Shown here piece after piece: positions 1 to 6,039 of a stretch of DNA of 10,991 nucleotides (within the stretch, counting starts at the first letter, position 1; each line of letters starts with the position of its first letter). The translations under genes were made by a program, and so were the position numbers. The notes beneath the pieces were generated by a model that saw nothing but the letters and a program-made list of their open reading frames with translations, was not told the origin of the DNA and made no database searches. The DNA comes from Deltaproteobacteria bacterium (GTDB lineage: Bacteria; Myxococcota_A; Polyangia; HGW-17; SLPX01): the NCBI GenBank assembly GCA_011390535.1, contig JAABSF010000047.1, forward strand, positions 1 through 10,991. Direction: 5' to 3'.

Positions 1-96
1 GTTATCAATCCCCACTACCTGATGGTCTGATTTCAGCAACCGCTCGCATAGATGGGAGCCGATAAACCCCGCTCCTCCTGTTACCAAAATTTTCAT
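1..96 (-). CDS. NAD-dependent epimerase/dehydratase (extended SDR), N-terminal fragment
   Basis: Only the first 32 codons lie in the window; the gene continues past the left edge. The product starts MKILVTGGAGFIGSHLCERL, containing the TGGAGFIG (GxxGxxG) dinucleotide-binding loop of extended short-chain dehydrogenases and ending at the V-x-x-D-N that closes the second beta strand and binds the NAD ribose. The SHLCERLL wording resembles UDP-glucuronate decarboxylases and UDP-sugar 4-epimerases, so a cytoplasmic role in nucleotide-sugar supply for envelope polysaccharide is likely, but substrate cannot be decided from this fragment. The start is well supported: AGGAG lies four bases upstream of the ATG. 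It is the last visible gene of a minus-strand run behind tlyA, after a 78-bp gap. Confidence 0.85.
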   Translation of the reverse strand, partial: MKILVTGGAGFIGSHLCERLLKSDHQVVGIDN

Positions 97-160
97 AGAT
101 CTCCTCATAAAAACATTTAAGGCCTTGGTGTCTCGATGTACCCGGCCCTGCGATCTTATT

Positions 161-179
161 CTTGAGTTTACTTCTCAAG
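161..179. repeat. Inverted repeat over the tlyA stop codon
   Basis: CTTGAG, seven bases, then CTCAAG: a perfect 6-bp stem that includes the tlyA TGA stop. No T-run follows on the minus strand, so it is at most a weak RNA hairpin between tlyA and the epimerase gene and not a convincing intrinsic terminator. The two genes may therefore be co-transcribed. Confidence 0.3.
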
Positions 180-936
180 CACCTCGTTTCGCTCCCACAA
201 GAAACTCTTTGTTGCCCTTTGGGCCCATAACAGGAGAAGGAATCCACCCCAAGATTTCCAGACCTTCGTTTTGTGCAACATCTAAAACCTGTTGGACGGC
301 CCTCTCATGATCTTTTTCGTCTCTCACCACTCCCTTTTTGCCTACAGCCTCCCGCTCTAACTCAAACTGGGGTTTTACCAAAACAACAAGCTGTGCACAC
401 TCGGCCAGGAGCCTCAATGTCACTGGGAGGACTAAACGGAGAGAGATGAAAGAAACATCTATAACTGCACCCTGTGGAACTTCACCCAAAACATCCTGCT
501 CTAAATAACGAATATTTGTTCTCTCTAAAACCGTCACCCTCGGGTCTTTCCTAAGCTTCCAGTGAAGCTGTCCATAACCGACATCCACGGCGATTACAGA
601 TCGAGCGCCATGTTGCAACAAACAATCAGTAAAACCGCCCGTAGATGCCCCGACATCCATCACGTGAAGTCCGGAAAAATCAACAGGCAACTCCTTCAGG
701 GCAGCCTCTAATTTCAAACCTCCTCTGGAAACATAGGGATGATCCGGAACTTTAATCTTAATATCCTCTCCACCCCTCACCTTATGACCGGCTCTAGTAA
801 TCCGTTCCCCATCTACAAAAACCTTCCCCGCCATCAAGATGGCCTGCGCCCTGCTGCGGCTCTCCACCAGCCCAGCCGAGACCAGATAATTATCTAACCT
901 CACTTTTGGGCCCGGTTTATTTTGCGAACAATTCAT
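175..936 (-). CDS. tlyA: TlyA family rRNA (cytidine-2'-O)-methyltransferase
   Basis: A 253-residue TlyA: an N-terminal S4 RNA-binding domain (about residues 12-60) followed by an FtsJ/RrmJ-type SAM-dependent methyltransferase. It is expected to methylate ribose 2'-OH of a cytidine in 23S rRNA and, in some subtypes, also in 16S rRNA. Visible signatures are SRGGLKLEAAL (70-80), the SAM loop DVGASTGGFTD (94-104), DVSFISL (160-166), LVKPQFE (186-192) and GNKEFL (241-246). The K-D-K-E set expected for 2'-O transfer is complete at K75, D160, K188 and E244, a constant +6 offset from the residues I recall for Mycobacterium tuberculosis TlyA. The ATG overlaps the stop of the upstream HEAT-repeat gene as ATGA, implying translational coupling; the Shine-Dalgarno sequence is only a G-rich GGTGGGG. 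The family is often named hemolysin, but the sequence supports rRNA modification. Confidence 0.95.
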   Translation of the reverse strand: MNCSQNKPGPKVRLDNYLVSAGLVESRSRAQAILMAGKVFVDGERITRAGHKVRGGEDIKIKVPDHPYVSRGGLKLEAALKELPVDFSGLHVMDVGASTGGFTDCLLQHGARSVIAVDVGYGQLHWKLRKDPRVTVLERTNIRYLEQDVLGEVPQGAVIDVSFISLRLVLPVTLRLLAECAQLVVLVKPQFELEREAVGKKGVVRDEKDHERAVQQVLDVAQNEGLEILGWIPSPVMGPKGNKEFLVGAKRGA

Positions 937-2387
937 TTACCCCACCACCCCCACATAACCTTTGCCGCAGCGAGACGAACACTCCAAGGCCCCCCGGCCC
1001 AACCATCCAACACAGCGCTCCTTCCCTTGCCAAGCCGCCCCAGTACCTCAAGCGCCCTGATTTTGGCAACCGGTGTTCCGCCTGACACCAGCTCCTCGAG
1101 TCGTTCGATGCCTTTTTTGTTCTTCTTCAAGGCGAGCACTTCCGCCGCGCCGGCAGCATCTTCTCCGCGCCCTCTCGATATCTTTTTCAGCACCTGGAGA
1201 GCCCTCGCTTCAGCCCAGTTGTTGTTCAACGCAGCTCTGGCGGCCGATATTTTAACCTTCACATGGGGGTCTTCCATCCCCTTTTTCACCACATCCCTCG
1301 CCCCAACACAGTCCGGCATTGAAGACGCGGCATTTACTGCAGCCGCTCTCACCGCCCAATTTTTAGAGTTCATCCCTTTTTTAAGAGCGAGCCCGCAATT
1401 TTTCAGGTTGCCCCTTTTCGCCAACGCCACCTCCGCCCGAAATGCTACATACATGTTGTCGCCCTGAGCCACCTTTTGCAGTACTTCAGTGTTCTTGTCT
1501 TTCCCTTTCATTGCCCTGAAAGCCGCTAATCGGACAGCGAGCTCGGGATCTTGCAACATCTCAGCCGACCATTCAAAACCGATCCGGGCCTTAATCCGCG
1601 CCAGGCGATAGGCGGCCTCTCCCCTCACCGGCCCTGCAGGATCTTTCAGCGCTCCCTGTAAAACCTCCAACATGCTCTTAAAAAGCGTTTTGTTTTTCAA
1701 AGACACGCCGGACAAAGCACCCACCGCGGCTGCTCTAACATCAGGATCTTCATCTCGAGAAAGCCTCAAGAGGACATCAAAAACATATTCTCTGTCCACA
1801 ACCTTCCCCATCCCCTGGGCGGCAGCCTTCCGAATGTGGGGATTATGAAAATGAGACAACTTCATAAGCCCAAGCCAGCCACCAAAATTTTCCGGCAGCA
1901 TCGCTCCATACGCATGGGCCCTGACGAGAACATCTTCATCCTTCACCGCTCTTTTCAGCACTTCGCCCAATCCCCCGACACCTAACTCCTGTGCCAGTTT
2001 TGCTGATTCTCGTCTAATGGAAACATCTTCTTCTTTGAGCCCCCACCATATCGTCTGCGCCACCATAAGACGTCTCGCCGCCACTATCTCTTTTTTATAT
2101 GCCAACCGCTTAAACTCTTTGTAGCTCTTCACCGCTGAATTCCAGTCTCGACTCAACAAATCAATCCTCAACATGAGATCCCGCAGCTCTTTAGAGTTTG
2201 AGTGTTTTTTTACTCCTTCTCCAACCAGCTCCCGGGCACCATCCAAATCCCCTTTGTTTAATGCTTCCCAACCCTTCGAGGAAATCCTGGGAGCGCACCC
2301 GAAAAAAAAGCTCGAATACATCCCGACTATCACCGAAAGGAAAACCGAATAAAAATTCTGCATAGGTTTATCCTCACTCGTTTTCAT
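933..2387 (-). CDS. HEAT-repeat lipoprotein
   Basis: A 484-residue predicted lipoprotein. A hydrophobic stretch (about 11-29) ends in the lipobox-like FFGC with Cys31; the +2 residue is Ala, compatible with the outer membrane. After a short helical segment, about residues 110-480 form repeated helical pairs with the HEAT/PBS-lyase pattern D-x-x-V-R-x-x-A-A, for example DEDPDVRAAAVGAL, AGPVRGEAAYRL, DPELAVRLAAF, WAVRAAAV and the terminal WSVRLAAAKV. Such solenoids are protein-binding scaffolds; no catalytic motif is visible. Two starts are plausible: the one given, with AGAGG six bases upstream, or an ATG at 2363 preceded by GAGG, which would shorten the signal peptide N-region by eight residues. 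Its stop overlaps the tlyA start as ATGA. Partner and role are unknown. Confidence 0.85.
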   Translation of the reverse strand: MKTSEDKPMQNFYSVFLSVIVGMYSSFFFGCAPRISSKGWEALNKGDLDGARELVGEGVKKHSNSKELRDLMLRIDLLSRDWNSAVKSYKEFKRLAYKKEIVAARRLMVAQTIWWGLKEEDVSIRRESAKLAQELGVGGLGEVLKRAVKDEDVLVRAHAYGAMLPENFGGWLGLMKLSHFHNPHIRKAAAQGMGKVVDREYVFDVLLRLSRDEDPDVRAAAVGALSGVSLKNKTLFKSMLEVLQGALKDPAGPVRGEAAYRLARIKARIGFEWSAEMLQDPELAVRLAAFRAMKGKDKNTEVLQKVAQGDNMYVAFRAEVALAKRGNLKNCGLALKKGMNSKNWAVRAAAVNAASSMPDCVGARDVVKKGMEDPHVKVKISAARAALNNNWAEARALQVLKKISRGRGEDAAGAAEVLALKKNKKGIERLEELVSGGTPVAKIRALEVLGRLGKGRSAVLDGWAGGPWSVRLAAAKVMWGWWGK

Positions 2388-2427
2388 GTCTTGCCTCTTT
2401 TCACCAAAGGAGAATATAACACTGCAC

Positions 2428-2940
2428 ATGATAGACAAGTCCACAAAGAACAAAAGTCCGGTTAGAGCTGAAAATGTCCACCCTGAAAAAGAAGAAGGTC
2501 CGGACGACAATGCAGACAGACAAGAAAACTCTTCCGATCAAACAGAAGAGAATGGCTCTATGCCTCCTCGCGCTGGATATAAACGAAGTTTCAAGCGCGT
2601 ACTGGCAATGATAGCTTTGGTCGGCGCGGTGGCAGTGGCCCTTTCCCATTGGAGCCGCATGGATAAAGCCACCCTCACCTTAGAGATAAATCCCATTCAC
2701 GGTGGAGCACGAATTCACAAGGCTGAGATCTTTTTAGTGGATTCCGAAGGAGATGAAAGAGTGCGAATATCTCTTACCGAGGTACATGACATTCAGGAGC
2801 CGCCCAAGAGAAAGTTGAGGCTTGAAAAAGGGACTTATGCCCTCCATACAAAGGTCTTGCACAAAGATGGAACAAGAAAACGCAAAAAAAGAAAGCTGGA
2901 GATCAAAGAAGATACATCATTGACCCTAAACCTGCGATGA
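2428..2940 (+). CDS. Single-pass membrane protein with charged N-terminus and beta-rich C-terminal domain
   Basis: I do not recognise a named family. The 170-residue product has an acidic, low-complexity N-terminal region (1-48), a basic stretch YKRSFKR, one transmembrane helix (about 57-73) and a C-terminal domain (75-170) of alternating strands (ATLTLEINP, AEIFLVDSEGD, KLRLEKGTYALHTKVL, KRKLEIKEDTSLTLNL). That pattern resembles PEGA-like or carboxypeptidase-regulatory beta-sandwich domains; the topology suggests an N-in, periplasmic-C protein. The start is uncertain: AAGGAG (2407-2412) lies 15 bases from this ATG, too far for a typical site, but nine bases from an in-frame CTG at 2422. An in-frame ATG at 2386 has no Shine-Dalgarno. 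It is divergent from the HEAT lipoprotein gene and lies just upstream of ridA. Confidence 0.7.
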   Translation: MIDKSTKNKSPVRAENVHPEKEEGPDDNADRQENSSDQTEENGSMPPRAGYKRSFKRVLAMIALVGAVAVALSHWSRMDKATLTLEINPIHGGARIHKAEIFLVDSEGDERVRISLTEVHDIQEPPKRKLRLEKGTYALHTKVLHKDGTRKRKKRKLEIKEDTSLTLNLR

Positions 2941-2969
2941 AAAAAGATTTTTTATTAATCAAAAAACAC

Positions 2970-2986
2970 GTGAAACATAGTTTCAC
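2970..2986. promoter_or_regulatory. Perfect inverted repeat upstream of ridA
   Basis: GTGAAAC-ATA-GTTTCAC is a perfect 7-bp palindrome with a 3-base centre, about 25 bases upstream of the ridA ATG and 30 bases after the previous stop codon. It sits in A/T-rich DNA. The size and symmetry fit a dimeric repressor operator; as RNA it would be a hairpin with an unusually tight loop just before the ridA ribosome-binding site. It lacks a following T-run, so it is not a terminator. Confidence 0.4.
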
Positions 2987-3011
2987 AAATCAAAAAAAGG
3001 AGAATTTTCAA

Positions 3012-3389
3012 ATGCTTCAAACAATCAACACAGAGAAAGCCCCCAAAGCCATAGGTCCCTACAGCCAGGCAGTTAAAGCCGGTTCATTGTTGTTTGTGAG
3101 CGGACAAATACCCTTCGATCCCGAGAAAAACGAACTAGTCCAGGGTCCGGCCGAAATCCAAGCCGAGCAAGTTTTGAAAAACCTCTCTGCTGTCATTGCT
3201 GCAGGAGGCGGAGACATGTCCAAGGTTATAAAAACCACGGTGTTCCTATCGAATATGGATGATTTCCCCAAGGTAAATGAAGTTTATGAAAAACACTTCG
3301 GGGATCACCGGCCCGCCAGGGCATGTGTTGCTGTAGCCACTCTGCCCAAAAATGTCGATGTAGAGATAGATGCGATTGTAGAGGTTTAA
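3012..3389 (+). CDS. ridA: RidA family reactive intermediate/imine deaminase
   Basis: The 125-residue product matches RidA (YjgF/YER057c/UK114) over its full usual length. RidA forms a cytoplasmic trimer that hydrolyses reactive enamine/imine intermediates, such as 2-aminoacrylate released by PLP-dependent dehydratases, to keto acids and ammonia. Visible signatures are IGPYSQAVKAG near the N-terminus, LLFVSGQIPFDP, VIKTTVFLSNMDDFPKVNEVY, and the C-terminal block RPARACVAVATLPK followed by VEIDAIVEV. This includes the substrate-anchoring Arg of PARAC and the conserved Glu of VEI. The start is chosen because AAGGAG lies nine bases upstream and the family begins here. The reading frame stays open upstream to an ATG at 2937 that overlaps the preceding stop as ATGA, so a 25-residue Lys-rich extension is possible but unlikely. 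The nearest PLP enzyme here, the transaminase 3.3 kb away, is not operon-linked. Confidence 0.93.
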   Translation: MLQTINTEKAPKAIGPYSQAVKAGSLLFVSGQIPFDPEKNELVQGPAEIQAEQVLKNLSAVIAAGGGDMSKVIKTTVFLSNMDDFPKVNEVYEKHFGDHRPARACVAVATLPKNVDVEIDAIVEV

Positions 3390-3460
3390 CGCGAGCCGGC
3401 ACCATTCTCCCCATCGAGATGAAACATAAACAGCCAATACATCGACGCAAAAAAGCAGCG

Positions 3461-3480
3461 CCGCTGATGAGCGGTATCAG
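3461..3480. repeat. Short overlapping inverted repeats after ridA
   Basis: CCGC-TGATGA-GCGG (3461-3474) overlaps CTGAT-GAGCGGT-ATCAG (3464-3480), two mutually exclusive short stems in the 155-bp convergent region between ridA and the cyclase gene. Neither has a following T-run on either strand. They may help end transcripts but are not a convincing intrinsic terminator. Confidence 0.25.
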
Positions 3481-3498
3481 TCACCAATGCGGGGGCCG

Positions 3499-3520
3499 CG
3501 ATCTGTTAACGATCTGTTAA
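3499..3520. repeat. Two perfect 11-bp tandem repeats
   Basis: CGATCTGTTAA occurs twice head to tail with no mismatch in the space between the converging ridA and diadenylate cyclase genes. The period is about one helical turn. Function unknown; it could be chance, a binding site or a replication-slippage product. Confidence 0.6.
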
Positions 3521-3544
3521 GATAATTGTCGTAAAAACCGGTTG

Positions 3545-4696
3545 TTAGCCTTTCTTCTTCGTTTCTTTGTCCTTGTCCTTGTCTTTGTCCTTGATCTTAT
3601 CTTTTTCCTTGGGCCCTTCTTTTTTCTTCTCTTCTTTTTTTGTCGAGCTTCCTCCATCTCCGCCGGAAGAATCATCTTCCGACTTCGACTTTACACCGGA
3701 CTCTGTCTTGGAGATCTGCTTCTGAGAGTGAAGCTCCAGGGAATCAGCTTTATCAACGGTATTCATATCCGCCAGAGCATCCCTGAGCGCCGCCACTTCA
3801 GGATTCCATGCCCTTCGCTGACGGGAATCCATCCGCATTACAACCCTCCCCTCTTCAAAAACTGTTACCACGCCGGATGATTGCGAAACAACAAGAGCCA
3901 CAGCGTCACTCTCGCGGGTTATTCCGGCACCGGCGGTATGCCGCGCCCCCAAACCAAGGGGGATTTCAAATTCCACATCTTCAAAATTCAGGTATCGCCC
4001 CGCCGCCAAAACAACACCATCCTCTCTTATTACAAACGCCCCATCCAAAACCGCAAAGTTTTTCATTGCCTCTCTCACCTTGGGATCATGAATGTTTCGA
4101 TCAGTTTCAGAATACCCCTGGAAAGGATTCAAGGTAAGCTGTCGAGATTTTTCCATAACCTTCGTGGAATCACCTAAAACAAAGATCGCCCCTATCGGGT
4201 GCCCCTCCCAACCTTCCTCTGCGATAGACATGGAAAGACTCAAAACAGCATCCAACACTTGCGATGGAATCTTTGCTGCTGAACCCGCCATAAAATTGGT
4301 CGCAGACTCAGTATCTTCTCCCACCCTCACCAACATAATGGAGTCGGGATAAGAAGCAGCATTCTTTGCCACCATAGTCAGCACAGTCTCATTTTGTAAA
4401 AACCACCCCCTGGCCATACCTCCAACAAGAGCAACTTTAAACTTTTCATGTCTGGGTAAATCATAGGCCGGTAAAAGCAGGGCTTTCCACCCCATAGCAT
4501 CATATACTGCACGCTGTGATTCACTCGTCACGGCCTGAACAAGCTTTTTCCTGGCCGGTGACCGGGATTTCATCATCTCTTCGGTCAGAGGCAGATCACT
4601 AATAAACAAGAGATGATCCACATCTTTTTTTGAGGCAAGAGAAACACCTGCTTTTATGAGTCCAAGTTCCAAATCCGCATTTTTCTTATCTGCCAT
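3545..4696 (-). CDS. Diadenylate cyclase, DacZ/CdaZ-like (DisA_N domain)
   Basis: A 383-residue protein predicted to condense two ATP into the second messenger c-di-AMP. The DAC (DisA_N) domain occupies about residues 160-290 and keeps the catalytic DGA motif (218-220) and the RHT motif (252-254, within GARHTAGAGITRESDA), plus GVVLAAGRYL and the VVSQSSGVVTVF strand. Residues 1-155 form an alpha/beta domain (LLFISDLPL, KALLLPAYDLP, KVALVGGMARG, SIMLVRVGED) that resembles the pyruvate-kinase-C-like domain of archaeal DacZ enzymes. There are no transmembrane helices as in CdaA and no HhH DNA-binding part as in DisA, so it is likely cytoplasmic. Residues 315-383 are a hydrophilic tail rich in Lys/Asp/Glu. 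The ATG is preceded by two copies of ACCAGGAA; the farther AGGA has better spacing. Convergent with ridA and divergent from the 5143 gene. The N-domain assignment is less certain than the cyclase. Confidence 0.85.
   Translation of the reverse strand: MADKKNADLELGLIKAGVSLASKKDVDHLLFISDLPLTEEMMKSRSPARKKLVQAVTSESQRAVYDAMGWKALLLPAYDLPRHEKFKVALVGGMARGWFLQNETVLTMVAKNAASYPDSIMLVRVGEDTESATNFMAGSAAKIPSQVLDAVLSLSMSIAEEGWEGHPIGAIFVLGDSTKVMEKSRQLTLNPFQGYSETDRNIHDPKVREAMKNFAVLDGAFVIREDGVVLAAGRYLNFEDVEFEIPLGLGARHTAGAGITRESDAVALVVSQSSGVVTVFEEGRVVMRMDSRQRRAWNPEVAALRDALADMNTVDKADSLELHSQKQISKTESGVKSKSEDDSSGGDGGSSTKKEEKKKEGPKEKDKIKDKDKDKDKETKKKG
3551..3598. repeat. Imperfect hexanucleotide repeat encoding a Lys-Asp tail
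   Basis: On the plus strand GTCCTT/GTCTTT units recur (sense strand AAGGAC/AAAGAC), encoding KDKDKDKDKE near the end of the cyclase. Since the unit is six bases, gain or loss would lengthen or shorten the charged tail without a frameshift. Confidence 0.6.
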
Positions 4697-4697
4697 A

Positions 4698-4713
4698 TTC
4701 CTGGTTTCCTGGT
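4698..4713 (-). promoter_or_regulatory. Duplicated ribosome-binding site of the diadenylate cyclase gene
   Basis: On the minus strand ACCAGGAA occurs twice in tandem directly before the cyclase ATG. One AGGA lies about 2 bases from the start codon, too close to work well; the other is about 10 bases away, an acceptable spacing. Confidence 0.45.
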
Positions 4714-4771
4714 TTTCCGGTTTAGTCTTTTAGATCTGAGTCAACCCTTCATACAAATTAACCTCTTATGT

Positions 4772-4800
4772 GTATGATCACAAATAAAGAAAACAGTCAA
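4772..4800 (-). promoter_or_regulatory. Candidate promoter of the diadenylate cyclase gene
   Basis: On the minus strand TTGACT (4800-4795) is a 5/6 match to a sigma70-type -35 box. At 17-18 bases the -10 position is TCATAC or CATACA, a poor match. The site points to the cyclase gene, whose ATG would be about 70 bases downstream, and the three 10-bp repeats lie immediately upstream of the -35. A weak -10 next to upstream repeats fits an activator-dependent promoter, but this rests on consensus matching only. Confidence 0.3.
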
Positions 4801-4808
4801 ATATCAAA

Positions 4809-4838
4809 CACATTAATGCACATTAATGCACATTAATA
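4809..4838. repeat. Three tandem 10-bp repeats (CACATTAATG)
   Basis: CACATTAATG is repeated three times without spacer; only the last base of the third copy differs. Each copy has the ATTAAT palindrome, so the palindrome centres are 10 bases apart, on one face of the helix. It lies between divergent genes, just upstream of the candidate cyclase promoter, which fits cooperative binding by a regulator. The regulator is unknown. Confidence 0.7.
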
Positions 4839-4973
4839 AATCTGAAGACAAATGCATACACCCACACATAGAGAAATGGTTAGAGAAGCTTTCAGTTCCG
4901 GGAGAGTTCCATTATTGTGTTTCTTGTTTTGCAAATTGATTATTTGTAAGGCACGACTCATTGCTGTAAAAGA

Positions 4974-4995
4974 AAGGCTCTTTGCGCGAGCCCTT
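4974..4995. repeat. Imperfect hairpin upstream of the 5143 gene
   Basis: AAGGCTC, a seven-base loop TTTGCGC, then GAGCCCTT forms a stem of seven pairs with one bulged C. It is 147 bases before the next start codon, so it could be part of a 5' leader or end an unseen short transcript. There is only AATTT after it. Confidence 0.3.
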
Positions 4996-5142
4996 AATTT
5001 CTCCAAAGCGCACCATCGCTGAGCTGGGAGAATTCCGGTACTGGAAATGGTCGTAAAAAAACCTGTGTAACGAAGACAAAGAACAATAAAATCAGCAGAG
5101 ACAACCGCTGAATTGCAAAAAAATACAAGAAGGAAAAAAACA

Positions 5143-5643
5143 ATGTCACCTGAGCAAATCATATCATCACTTCCCAAAGAAAAAATCGAATCCATGATCC
5201 AGGACCTGAACTCAGGACAATTCAAATCCGTTCTACGAGCAGGAGGGCTACAAACAAAAGTACCATCGGCATGTGTACTACAAAAAGCTCGTCGCCGGAT
5301 CTGGTCCCGCCGGATCTTGGAAGGGCTGGAAGAAAACAAGCAGGGAATAGCCGGAGAGTTGATTTATCAATGGCTTTTAAACCACAGACGCCAAATGCTG
5401 GTGGATTACCTCAACGGCCTCAATATAAAACATGTAAGGGGAGAAACTGAAGAAACCTTCACCAAAACCATCCCCGAAGAAAAGCTTATCAAAGAGGCCC
5501 TGCAACTTATGGACCGTTATGATCCTAAAGATGTGGCCATCTACACCCTGTTTTTAGACCACCACCAAGAGAGCACTGTATACAGTACTAACATCAAAAT
5601 CACCGGAGCCCTTCGTTCAGAAACGGCTTTATCTTCGGATTGA
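5143..5643 (+). CDS. Conserved-looking hypothetical protein, 166 residues
   Basis: I do not recognise this protein. The start has a good Shine-Dalgarno (AAGAAGGA, eight bases upstream). The product is hydrophilic with no signal peptide or membrane segment, so probably cytoplasmic. It is mostly helical: SPEQIISSLPKEKIESMIQDL at the start (a helix-turn-helix-like pair), a basic stretch ARRRIWSRRILEGLEE (about 49-64), AGELIYQWLLNHRRQMLVDYL (about 70-90), and a C-terminal part with EEKLIKEALQLMDRYDPKDVAIYTLF. The basic stretch could bind nucleic acid or acidic lipid, but no motif proves it. The final 25 residues look more strand-like. It is followed after three bases by the zinc-ribbon membrane protein gene, so the two are very probably co-translated. 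It is divergent from the cyclase gene, across the region with 10-bp repeats. Confidence 0.75.
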   Translation: MSPEQIISSLPKEKIESMIQDLNSGQFKSVLRAGGLQTKVPSACVLQKARRRIWSRRILEGLEENKQGIAGELIYQWLLNHRRQMLVDYLNGLNIKHVRGETEETFTKTIPEEKLIKEALQLMDRYDPKDVAIYTLFLDHHQESTVYSTNIKITGALRSETALSSD

Positions 5644-5646
5644 TTC

Positions 5647-6039
5647 ATGAAAAAAGTGCCCAACAGTTATATTTGTGGACACTGCTCTACAGTATTCGAA
5701 TCCAAAAATCTCGATCCAAGGTGCCCCAAATGTCTTCGAATAAGCAAAATCAAAGAAACTGACAAACAATTTGAAACATCGCCTGAACATGATGAGATCG
5801 CTCCTGGTAAAAGCACCTCATCCCCAATAAAACCAACCGCCCCTCCTAAACAAGCTTGGCTGCTTCCTCTCGGTGTTGCTATGACCACCATCGGTTTAAT
5901 CGCCGGCCTTACTCTCGGTTACACCGACTGCAGAGGAGAAGATTCTCTTGGGGAAGCAGTCTTGTATGCCTTACTTGGTGGAGCAGGACTTGGCTTTGTA
6001 GTGATCTCTTTGCTGATCTCCAGAAAAAACAAAAAATGA
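5647..6039 (+). CDS. Zinc-ribbon protein with two transmembrane helices
   Basis: The 130-residue product begins with a zinc-ribbon knuckle pair: C10-x2-C13 (CGHC) and C26-x2-C29 (CPKC), expected to bind one Zn ion. A flexible Pro/Ser/Thr linker (about 40-68) leads to two predicted transmembrane helices (about 71-92 and 101-125) joined by a short loop with TDCRGEDS, and a basic C-terminus RKNKK. The likely topology puts both the ribbon and the C-terminus in the cytoplasm. Similar small architectures are common among uncharacterised bacterial membrane proteins and give no specific function. The ATG follows the upstream stop by three bases (TGATTCATG) with no strong Shine-Dalgarno of its own, so translation probably depends on coupling to the upstream gene. 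Confidence 0.75.
   Translation: MKKVPNSYICGHCSTVFESKNLDPRCPKCLRISKIKETDKQFETSPEHDEIAPGKSTSSPIKPTAPPKQAWLLPLGVAMTTIGLIAGLTLGYTDCRGEDSLGEAVLYALLGGAGLGFVVISLLISRKNKK

Larger units (their letters stand above)
4697..5142. other. 446-bp intergenic region between divergent genes
   Basis: This gap separates the diadenylate cyclase start (minus) from the 166-residue unknown (plus). It holds a duplicated ribosome-binding site (4698-4713), a candidate promoter for the cyclase (4772-4800), three 10-bp repeats (4809-4838) and a hairpin (4974-4995). A 56-codon open frame at 4852-5022 (+) has no good Shine-Dalgarno and no recognisable product, so I do not call it a gene. No tRNA, riboswitch or other structured RNA was recognised. 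Confidence 0.6.

Noticed and set aside
922..1467. 181-codon plus-strand open frame
   Set aside because: Lies wholly antisense to the HEAT-repeat gene, has a Ser/Pro/Phe-rich composition typical of a shadow frame, and has no Shine-Dalgarno. The minus-strand frame has clear repeat structure.
4769..4782. TGTG-N6-CACA as a CRP/FNR-type site
   Set aside because: The spacing between the half-sites is 6 bases, whereas the CRP pattern TGTGA-N6-TCACA has 8 bases between TGTG and CACA; the outer bases do not match either.
4852..5022. 56-codon plus-strand open frame in the intergenic region
   Set aside because: It has a hydrophobic middle (VPLLCFLFCKLIIC), but no convincing Shine-Dalgarno and no known family. 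Most likely chance; conservation in relatives would change this.
4833..5339. 168-codon minus-strand open frame
   Set aside because: Overlaps the 5143 gene in antisense, has no ribosome-binding site and its product looks random; the plus-strand gene has a good start and is coupled to the next gene.
5647..5733. Zinc ribbon as a nucleic-acid enzyme domain such as a topoisomerase or RNA polymerase subunit
   Set aside because: Only the two CxxC knuckles are shared; the rest is a linker and two membrane helices, so no such function can be supported.
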